Source: Chloroflexota bacterium (GTDB lineage Bacteria > Chloroflexota > Anaerolineae > Caldilineales > Caldilineaceae). From it: a stretch of DNA of 12,660 nucleotides. Positions 1 through 7,648 of the stretch are shown here, piece by piece. The stretch lies in contig DMDA01000029.1 in NCBI GenBank assembly GCA_003451595.1, positions 39,945 to 52,604 of the forward strand, written 5' to 3'. The first letter of the stretch is position 1; each line of letters starts with the position of its first letter. A program made the translations under genes and the position numbers. A model generated the notes under the pieces. That model had not been told where the DNA came from, made no database searches, and worked only from the letters and a program-made list of their open reading frames with translations.

Positions 1-116
1 ATCTACAGTCACAAATCGAAGTAGACTTTTGTGTATGGCCTGTGAACTACAGTCCACTCACCTCCAGGTTAGCTGTTCATCCTCCTGGAAGCTCAAAAGT
101 TACCAGGAAGATGAAC
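1..116. repeat. Diverged copy of the window's MITE-like repeat element, upstream of the kinase gene
   Basis: Three blocks occur here in the same order as in the left half of the element at 5203-5427: CACAAAT (10-16), TAGACTTT (22-29) and GTTCATCCTCCTGGAAGCTC (75-94), the last matching 5227-5246 at 18 of 20 positions. The right end forms a hairpin, with arms at 75-88 and 103-116 complementary at 13 of 14 positions around a 14-nt loop. The copy lacks the large central hairpin of the downstream element, and spacer lengths differ, so it is either decayed or a shorter subtype. The left limit may lie outside the window. I see no gene here. Homology of the two elements is inferred from the shared ordered blocks. 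Confidence 0.55.
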
Positions 117-119
117 TTT

Positions 120-149
120 AGGCACGGTGTGATCAGGCACGGTGTGATT
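120..149. repeat. Two-copy 15-bp tandem repeat in the kinase leader
   Basis: AGGCACGGTGTGAT occurs twice in tandem with a 15-bp period (120-134 and 135-149; 14 of 15 bases identical, the last base being C or T). It ends 24 bp before the kinase start codon, just upstream of its ribosome binding site. It could be a paired regulator site or simple slippage; nothing in the sequence decides this. I could not identify a convincing -35/-10 pair for the kinase gene between 1 and 160. Confidence 0.6.
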
Positions 150-173
150 CTGTTGGCGAAAAGGTGAGAAGAA

Positions 174-3100
174 ATGGAAATGATGCGCACGACGCAGTCG
201 CCAGTAGCGCCGGAACTTCCACCCCAATATCTGGGTCGAATTCAGCACTGGGTGCTCTGGCTGGTCACACTGACCACTTTGGGCGCAGGGCTATGGCTGG
301 GCTGGTGGAATGGCGTCCACACCGATCGCCAGATGCGCGAGGCGCTACTCGCCTATGCAGAGGGAGTGGCGGATTCGATCGATCCGCTCCTGGTCGATCA
401 ACTTACTTTCACGGCGGAGGATCGTGACAGCACCGTCTTTCAGCGCCTGACAGAGAGCCTGACGATCTATGCCGGGCAGGTTGGCGTCGGTTTCCAGCCA
501 GGCGCTCACCGTCCCGACATCTACATCATGGCGCAGCGGGCAGGTGAGATTCGCTTTGGGCCGGAGAACTGGGTCGCAGATGATCCTTACGCCACAGCGC
601 CGGGCTTGCCCTATCAGGAGCCGCCTACCGAGCTGGTGAAGGTTTTTTCGCAACGTCACCCCGCTGTTATCGGCCCCTACGCCGATGAGTACGGCGTTTT
701 CATCTCGAGCTTTGTCCCCGTGCTCCATCCGATCACTGGCGACGTAGCCCTGGTGGTTGGCGTGGACATCGAAGCGTCAGCATGGCAGGCGCAAGTCAAC
801 CGGGCGCGGCTGCTTCCCTTCCTCTTTGCCGCCGCGCTGATAGTGCTGGCGCTGACCGGCGACTGGCTACTCCATTGGCGCAATCGCCGCCCGGCGCCGT
901 GGCAGCATCGCCTGCGTCATCTGGAGGTCGTCCTGGTTGCTGGCTTTGGCATTTTGATCACCTTTGGCGCAGTCTTGTTGGCGAATGCCATTGAGAGAGA
1001 CACCAATCAGCAGGTCTTCAAGCAGATAGCCGACGCGGTTGCCGCGCGCGTCAGCAATGCGTTGCACGTCTTCGATGTCCGGCAGTTGGATGGGCTGGCG
1101 CGCTTCGTCGCCAACAGCCGCCAAATCGAGCCGCAAGAGTTCGCCGACTACACAGTCCCACTGGTCACCGATTCGCCGGTCAGCGCCTGGGAGTGGATTC
1201 CCAGCGTCCCGGCAGCGGCGCGCACTCAATTCGAGGCAGCGGCGCGCGCCAGCGTGACGCCCGACTATACGATCTGGGAGGTCGATGCAGCAGGGGAACG
1301 TAAACCGGCAGCGCCGCGCGACCGTTATTTCCCGGTGCTCTATCTGGCGCCTGAAGCGCCGAATCGCTACGCGTATGGCTTCGATATCGCCTCGGAGCCA
1401 GCGCGGCGTGAGATGTTGGCCACAGCAGAGCGCACCGGACTGACCACCGCCACCCAACCGCTGGCTTTGATCGACGGCAATCTTGGTGCATTGGTGGCAG
1501 CCCCCGTCTATCAGCGCGACGATCCGGCGACATTGCGAGGCTTTGTGTTGGCGGTGCTGCGTCTACAGCAATTCCTGGAGAGCAGCCTGGACAGCCGTGC
1601 TGCAGACAGCGACGCGCTGACCTGGGTCTCTCTCTATCACTTGGTGCGGGATGAAGCGCCGCACCTCATCGCCACCACGGCGCCGACCGCCACCCTGGCT
1701 GGCGGCATCGAGAACAAAGATGCGATGCGCTTCGTTTTGCCTGTCTTCGCATTTGGGCAGACTTACGCCGTGTTGGTGACGGCGGCGCCTGCTTTTCACG
1801 CCATGCGGCCGGCGGTAGCCGGCAGTAGCGCCGCCATCGCCGGTATGATCTCGACCGTGGTCGCCGTCTTGTGGGTTGCCACCACGCTCACGCGCCGCCG
1901 CCAGCTCGAAGCCTTGGTGTCGGCGCGCACTGCAGAGTTGTCGGCTAGCGAATCTCGGCTGACCGCCACACTCCGCTCGATCGGCGACGCCGTCATCACC
2001 ACCGATGCCGCCGGGCGCGTCACCGGCCTGAACCGCATGGCCGAAGAATTGACCGGGCGCACTGAGCAGGACGCGTGCGGCAGGCCGCTGGCCGACATCC
2101 TCCACATCACCGCCCTGCCCGGCCACAACCAGCTTGCCGACTTCGTGCAAACGGTCATCGATTCACGGCGGCCGGCGCAGCTGACGGCAAACACACAACT
2201 GCTCGACAACGCAGGTGCGCAGCGTCTGATCACGGGCATCTGTGCGCCGATCCAGCAGACCGACGGCCTCGTGTTGGGCGCCGTGATGGTCTTTCGTGAT
2301 GTCACAGAGATGCAGCGTCGCACTGAGGAGCTACATCGGCTGGCATTGGTTGCCGAACGCACCACCAATGCCGTCATCATCGCCGACGTTGCCGGTCGTA
2401 TCACCTGGGTAAACGCCGGGTTTGAGCGGCTCACCCATTACAAATTGGACGAAGTGATCGGCAAAAAGCCGGGCGATCTGCTTCAGTTTGAGAAGAGCGA
2501 TCCTGCCACCATCCAGACGATTCGTACCGCGCTGGCAGCAGGCGCCCCCGTGCGCGCCGAAATCCTCAATCGCGGCAAGAACGGCGGCGAATATTGGATC
2601 GATCTGGATATTCAGCCTTTGCACGACGACGCGGGCACGGTCACTGGCTTTATTGCGGTCGAAAGCAATGTCACTACGCAGGTGGAACAACGCATCTTTT
2701 TGCAGTCAATCCTGTCGTCGATGGCTACTGCTTTGATCGTGCACAACCAGGAAGGCCACATCGTCGAGTGCAACCAACGCACCGAGCAGTTCCTTCAAAT
2801 CCCGCGTCAACAGATTTTGGGGCGCCACTCGCTGGCGGAATTTGTGCGCACCGTGCGTCTTGATGGCAGCGTCTGGCCTGCGGAAGAGCATCCGTGTGAA
2901 GTGACGTTGCGCACCGGCCAACCCGTGCACAACGCCACCATGGGTATCGATCTCCCGGATGGACGGCGCTGGGTGGCAATCGATACGGCGCTACTGTACG
3001 ATGCCTTGGGGCAGCGCAAGGGCGTCGTGACGTTGTTCACCGACGTAACCATGCCGGTCACGTCGCAGGCTGCGTTGATGGAAAGTGAGCATCGCTTCCG

Positions 3101-5123
3101 CAGCCTCTTGAACGTGATGGCGGAAGGCGTCGTCATGCAGGATGCACATGGTCAAGTGATCTTCTCCAATCCGGCGGCAGCGCAGATTCTAGGCGCACCA
3201 CCGGAGCAATTCGCGCAGATCATTGCGACGGACGCGCGATGGCGCGTCGTGCACGAGGATGGCGAAGATTTCCCGATCCAGGAACAACCTGCAATGGTCA
3301 GCTTGCGCACCGGGCGACCACTGCGCAACGTGGTGCTCGGCATCTATCGTCCCGACGATAAGCTGGTCTGGACGTCGGTCAACTCGGAGCCGCTATTCAA
3401 GTTCGACGGCGATGCACCAGACAAGACCACACCCTACGCAGTTGTGAGCACCTTTCACAACATCACCGAGCGCAAGCGCGCCGAGCAGCGTCTGCAACAT
3501 GCCATTCTCAACTTGCGGCAGGCGGTGACGCACGCGGAAGAGTTGGCGATGCAGGCAGCACAAGCCAGTCGCGCCAAGAGTGAATTCCTCGCCAACATGA
3601 GTCACGAAATTCGCACGCCCATGAACGGCGTCATCGGCATGACCGGGCTGCTGCTCGAAACGCCGCTCAACGATGAACAACGCCGTTATGCTGAGACAAT
3701 TCGATCCAGCGGCGAAGCGTTGCTCACCATCATCAACGACATTCTCGACATCTCGAAAATTGAGGCGGGCAAACTCGAGTTGGAAAACTCCGACTTCGAT
3801 TTGATTGAATTGTTGGAGGACTTCGCCGCCAGCCTGGCCGTGAAGGCGCAGGAAAAGCAGCTTGAGTTCATTTGCGCAGCGGCCCCGGAGACCCCTCGCT
3901 TCGTGCAAGGTGACGCCGGCCGGCTGCGCCAGGTGTTGACAAACCTGGTGGGCAATGCGCTGCGCTTTACCCACACCGGCGAAGTCAGCGTGCGCGTCGC
4001 CCCGGTTGCTCTGGACGCGACGCGCGTTACGCTGCGCTTCGTCATCCACGACACCGGCATCGGCATCCCCAAAGCCAAGTTGCCACTGATCTTCGAGAAG
4101 TTCACCCAGGTGGATGCATCAACCTCGCGACGTTACGGCGGCACCGGGCTGGGGTTGGCGATTGCCAGGCGACTCGTCGAACTCATGGGCGGTGAAATTG
4201 GCGTCGAAAGCGAGGAAGGGCAAGGCTCCACCTTCTGGTTCGTGGTCACATTGCCGCGCCAGACGCGCCATGAGGAGCACCAACCCGCGCTGCCTGTCGA
4301 CCTGCGCGGCCTGCGCGTGCTCGTCGTCGATGACAACGCCACCAATCGTGAGATTCTCTGCGCGCAGCTTGCAGCGTGGGGTATGGCGCCGGTCACGGCG
4401 GCCAGTGGTGCAGCGGCGCTACAGTTGCTGGGGCAGGCAGCTGCCGACCAGATGTTGCCACGTCTTGCTATTCTCGATATGCAAATGCCGGAGATGGATG
4501 GCGCCATGCTGGGGGCGGCGCTGCGTCAGGACGCACGCTTTGCCACACTGCCGCTGCTCATGATGAGCTCGATGGGTGTGGACAGCGACATGCAGCGGCT
4601 GCAACAACTTGGCTTTGCCGCCTATCTGGTCAAACCCGTGCGCCAATCAGAATTGCTTACTACGCTCCAGCGGGTGCTCAACCAATCCGCTGCTTCACCC
4701 GCCAGGTCCACCAACGGCCGCCCACCGATCCCCAAACTGGCGCGCAGCAACGTGCGCGTGTTGGTGGCGGAAGATAACGCAGTCAATCAACAAGTGGCAT
4801 TGGGGGTCTTACGGCGGATGGGCGCGCACGCCGATGCGGTCGCCAGCGGCAGTGAAGCGATTGAAGCGCTGCGTCAGGCGCCCTATGACATCGTGCTGAT
4901 GGATGTGCAGATGCCAGAAATGGACGGATTGGAGGCGACGCAGCGCATCCGTCACGAAGAAGCCGAAACCAGTAAGCCACACATCCCGATCATTGCGATG
5001 ACGGCGCACGCGTTGCAAAGTGATCGCGACCGCTGTCTGGCCGCTGGCATGGATGACTACGTCGCCAAGCCGGTGAATCCCCAGGAACTATACACCGTGC
5101 TGGAAAGGTGGTTGAAGCAATAA
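174..5123 (+). CDS. Membrane-bound hybrid sensor histidine kinase (sensor region, CHASE, 4 PAS, HisKA, HATPase, 2 REC)
   Basis: A 1649-residue transmembrane kinase that should sense an extracytoplasmic ligand and pass phosphate from His to Asp. Transmembrane segments lie near 25-45, 213-236, 252-273 and 546-570. The first outside loop (46-212) looks Cache-like. The second (274-545) matches CHASE, with residues such as WEWIPSVPAAAR and the YGFDIASEPARR stretch. A short coiled coil leads to four PAS domains (about 595-712, 720-838, 842-962, 968-1099). The HisKA H-box SHEIRTPMNG carries phospho-acceptor His1144. The HATPase shows N1261, DTGIGIP (1293-1299) and GGTGLGL (1322-1328). Receiver 1 has D1386/D1387, Asp1435 and Lys1487. 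Receiver 2 has E1533/D1534, Asp1577 and Lys1632. No HPt domain follows. The start is supported by AAGGTGAG 6 bp upstream. No cognate regulator gene is adjacent, so output and ligand are unknown. Confidence 0.95.
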   Translation: MEMMRTTQSPVAPELPPQYLGRIQHWVLWLVTLTTLGAGLWLGWWNGVHTDRQMREALLAYAEGVADSIDPLLVDQLTFTAEDRDSTVFQRLTESLTIYAGQVGVGFQPGAHRPDIYIMAQRAGEIRFGPENWVADDPYATAPGLPYQEPPTELVKVFSQRHPAVIGPYADEYGVFISSFVPVLHPITGDVALVVGVDIEASAWQAQVNRARLLPFLFAAALIVLALTGDWLLHWRNRRPAPWQHRLRHLEVVLVAGFGILITFGAVLLANAIERDTNQQVFKQIADAVAARVSNALHVFDVRQLDGLARFVANSRQIEPQEFADYTVPLVTDSPVSAWEWIPSVPAAARTQFEAAARASVTPDYTIWEVDAAGERKPAAPRDRYFPVLYLAPEAPNRYAYGFDIASEPARREMLATAERTGLTTATQPLALIDGNLGALVAAPVYQRDDPATLRGFVLAVLRLQQFLESSLDSRAADSDALTWVSLYHLVRDEAPHLIATTAPTATLAGGIENKDAMRFVLPVFAFGQTYAVLVTAAPAFHAMRPAVAGSSAAIAGMISTVVAVLWVATTLTRRRQLEALVSARTAELSASESRLTATLRSIGDAVITTDAAGRVTGLNRMAEELTGRTEQDACGRPLADILHITALPGHNQLADFVQTVIDSRRPAQLTANTQLLDNAGAQRLITGICAPIQQTDGLVLGAVMVFRDVTEMQRRTEELHRLALVAERTTNAVIIADVAGRITWVNAGFERLTHYKLDEVIGKKPGDLLQFEKSDPATIQTIRTALAAGAPVRAEILNRGKNGGEYWIDLDIQPLHDDAGTVTGFIAVESNVTTQVEQRIFLQSILSSMATALIVHNQEGHIVECNQRTEQFLQIPRQQILGRHSLAEFVRTVRLDGSVWPAEEHPCEVTLRTGQPVHNATMGIDLPDGRRWVAIDTALLYDALGQRKGVVTLFTDVTMPVTSQAALMESEHRFRSLLNVMAEGVVMQDAHGQVIFSNPAAAQILGAPPEQFAQIIATDARWRVVHEDGEDFPIQEQPAMVSLRTGRPLRNVVLGIYRPDDKLVWTSVNSEPLFKFDGDAPDKTTPYAVVSTFHNITERKRAEQRLQHAILNLRQAVTHAEELAMQAAQASRAKSEFLANMSHEIRTPMNGVIGMTGLLLETPLNDEQRRYAETIRSSGEALLTIINDILDISKIEAGKLELENSDFDLIELLEDFAASLAVKAQEKQLEFICAAAPETPRFVQGDAGRLRQVLTNLVGNALRFTHTGEVSVRVAPVALDATRVTLRFVIHDTGIGIPKAKLPLIFEKFTQVDASTSRRYGGTGLGLAIARRLVELMGGEIGVESEEGQGSTFWFVVTLPRQTRHEEHQPALPVDLRGLRVLVVDDNATNREILCAQLAAWGMAPVTAASGAAALQLLGQAAADQMLPRLAILDMQMPEMDGAMLGAALRQDARFATLPLLMMSSMGVDSDMQRLQQLGFAAYLVKPVRQSELLTTLQRVLNQSAASPARSTNGRPPIPKLARSNVRVLVAEDNAVNQQVALGVLRRMGAHADAVASGSEAIEALRQAPYDIVLMDVQMPEMDGLEATQRIRHEEAETSKPHIPIIAMTAHALQSDRDRCLAAGMDDYVAKPVNPQELYTVLERWLKQ

Positions 5124-5189
5124 AGAATGAGAGGTGAGCTGTTGCGCGCAATAGTCTCCTTTGGGCCGATTGTTTTGCGCTGATTGCTC

Positions 5190-5425
5190 AGAACTCTCCA
5201 AGTTATAGACAACACAAATAGACTTTGTTCATCTTCCCGGAAGCTCTGAGCTTCCGGGGGGTGTAATTCAAGTTTGGGGCGCGTGTCGTAGGTCATCGCC
5301 TCCGGCGTGACATGGCAGCCCGTCACGCCGGAGGCGATGACCTACAAAACAGACTCTGCCCCTGCGGTGAAATAGACCCGCTTCCGGGAAGATATCAGAT
5401 GTACGATGTTTGATTGTGCTATCTA

Positions 5426-5440
<15 letters not shown>
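5190..5440. mobile_element. MITE-like non-coding insertion with 13-bp flanking direct repeats, at the 3' end of moeA
   Basis: AGAACTCTCCAAG occurs exactly at 5190-5202 and 5428-5440, the pattern of a target-site duplication. The 225 bp between (5203-5427) begin and end with imperfect inverted repeats: ATAGACAACACAA (5205-5217) against the complement of 5414-5426, 11 of 13 matching. Inside are an 11-bp-arm palindrome (5236-5246/5248-5258), a 14-bp inverted pair (5231-5244/5380-5393), the direct repeat AAATAGAC (5216-5223 and 5370-5377) and a 24-bp perfect hairpin. No protein is encoded, so mobility would need a transposase from elsewhere. The rest of the gap (5124-5189) holds only a small palindrome, TTGCGCGCAA (5142-5151). 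No hairpin in the gap is followed by a T-run, so no canonical terminator is evident for either convergent gene. That the segment is a mobile element is inference from its structure. Confidence 0.6.
5288..5345. repeat. Perfect 24-bp inverted repeat (hairpin) nested in the element
   Basis: The arms 5288-5311 and 5322-5345 are exact reverse complements with no mismatch, around a 10-nt loop (ATGGCAGCCC). The stem is GC-rich, contains GCCTCCGGCGTGAC in its left arm and ends in GTAGGTC. It could act as an extragenic palindrome or as a bidirectional transcription block between the convergent kinase and moeA genes. Neither side has the T-run of an intrinsic terminator. The exact arm identity suggests recent arrival or selection on structure, and it may be a separate element nested in the larger repeat. 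Confidence 0.85.
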
Positions 5441-7378
<1,938 letters not shown>

Positions 7379-7384
7379 GTCCCA

Positions 7385-7414
7385 ACTATAGCAGGCGGCG
7401 CGCCACAATGCCAA
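7385..7414 (-). promoter_or_regulatory. Putative moeA promoter giving a leaderless or nearly leaderless mRNA
   Basis: On the minus strand, TTGGCA (7409-7414) lies 18 bp before TATAGT (7385-7390). That places the expected transcription start within one or two bases of the ATG at 7376-7378. No good Shine-Dalgarno sequence precedes this ATG (only TTGGGAC), which fits leaderless translation. The hexamers are good but not perfect matches to a sigma70-type consensus. Confidence 0.45.
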
Positions 7415-7436
7415 CGTGTGGGGGGCGTTGTGGCGC
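7400..7436. repeat. 13-bp inverted repeat in the moeA / radical SAM divergent region
   Basis: GCGCCACAATGCC (7400-7412) pairs with 7424-7436 with one G-T pair, leaving an 11-nt loop. The outer 9 bp are perfect. The repeat covers the putative moeA -35 hexamer, so as DNA it could be an operator. A further direct copy of CGCCACAAT lies at 7472-7480. Its regulator is unknown. Confidence 0.6.
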
Positions 7437-7437
7437 T

Positions 7438-7466
7438 TTGTCGCTTCCGTTATGTGATGTGATAAG
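7438..7466 (+). promoter_or_regulatory. Weak candidate promoter for the radical SAM gene
   Basis: TTGTCG (7438-7443) and GATAAG (7461-7466) are separated by 17 bp and point toward the radical SAM gene, predicting transcription from about 7473. Both hexamers are weak matches. The leader would be about 175 nt long and would include the tRNA-like fragment and the hairpin at 7556-7574. Confidence 0.25.
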
Positions 7467-7486
7467 ATAGCCGCCACAATTCAAAT

Positions 7487-7511
7487 GTGGGTTCGAGTCC
7501 CACCCAGGGCG
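7487..7511 (+). pseudogene. tRNA 3' fragment (T-arm plus acceptor 3' strand)
   Basis: GTGGG (7487-7491), loop TTCGAGT (7492-7498) and CCCAC (7499-7503) form a perfect 5-bp T-arm with the universal TTCGANT loop. They are followed by seven acceptor-like bases, CCAGGGC, and a discriminator G (7511). The 5' acceptor partner GCCCTGG is absent from the 80 bases upstream, no D-arm is visible and no encoded CCA follows. This is therefore a remnant, not a working tRNA. Such 3' tRNA pieces commonly mark attachment sites left by integrating elements, but no integrase gene is present here. Confidence 0.55.
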
Positions 7512-7555
7512 TGCAGCGCAGGCGCGATCGACTCCGCCGGTGGTTGGATGATGTT

Positions 7556-7574
7556 GCGAATCTTTGTGATTCGC
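7556..7574 (+). other. 7-bp perfect hairpin in the radical SAM leader
   Basis: GCGAATC (7556-7562) and GATTCGC (7568-7574) pair around TTTGT. GACTC (7530-7534) and GAGTC (7579-7583) could form an outer stem. It lies 75 bp upstream of the start codon and has no T-run. I do not recognise a riboswitch: the conserved cobalamin-riboswitch B12 box is not visible despite the B12-type protein downstream. Confidence 0.35.
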
Positions 7575-7648
7575 TGGCGAGTCCGGCGCACCTGACGAAC
7601 GAAGGGCCTTGCTGCGCCCGGCAGTTGCGAAGGAAAGGAATCTTGCAC

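Noticed and set aside
1796..2434. Long minus-strand open frame inside the kinase gene
   Set aside because: It lies opposite well-recognised PAS-coding sequence. Its translation is Arg/Ser-rich and family-less, typical of an antisense shadow in GC-rich DNA.
2335..2690. LOV photoreceptor domain (PAS 2 of the kinase)
   Set aside because: The general sequence is LOV-like, but the flavin-binding Cys motif (GxNCRFLQ) is replaced by GKKPGDLLQF, without Cys.
5236..5260. Intrinsic terminator for the kinase or moeA gene
   Set aside because: The palindrome is strong, but neither strand has a following T-run. The same applies to the 24-bp hairpin at 5288-5345.
7379..7477. Longer moeA reading frame starting at 7477 (33 extra residues)
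   Set aside because: The extra residues do not resemble MoeA, they span the inverted repeat and the promoter-like sequences, and no ribosome binding site supports that start.
7474..7490. Anticodon-like stem-loop CCACA-ATTCAAA-TGTGG with a UCA 'anticodon' (selenocysteine-like)
   Set aside because: Its 3' strand overlaps the 5' strand of the T-arm, so both cannot exist in one tRNA. It is best explained as a chance hairpin.
7436..7511. Intact tRNA gene
   Set aside because: Only the T-arm and acceptor 3' strand are present; no pairing 5' acceptor strand or D-arm is found in the required distance.
7487..7648. Upstream extension of the radical SAM frame to 7487
   Set aside because: It would translate the tRNA-like T-arm and the leader hairpin. 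The ATG at 7649 has a strong AAGGAA site at proper spacing.
7500..7648. Cobalamin riboswitch upstream of the B12-type radical SAM gene
   Set aside because: The leader is short, has only a small hairpin and shows no recognisable B12-box.
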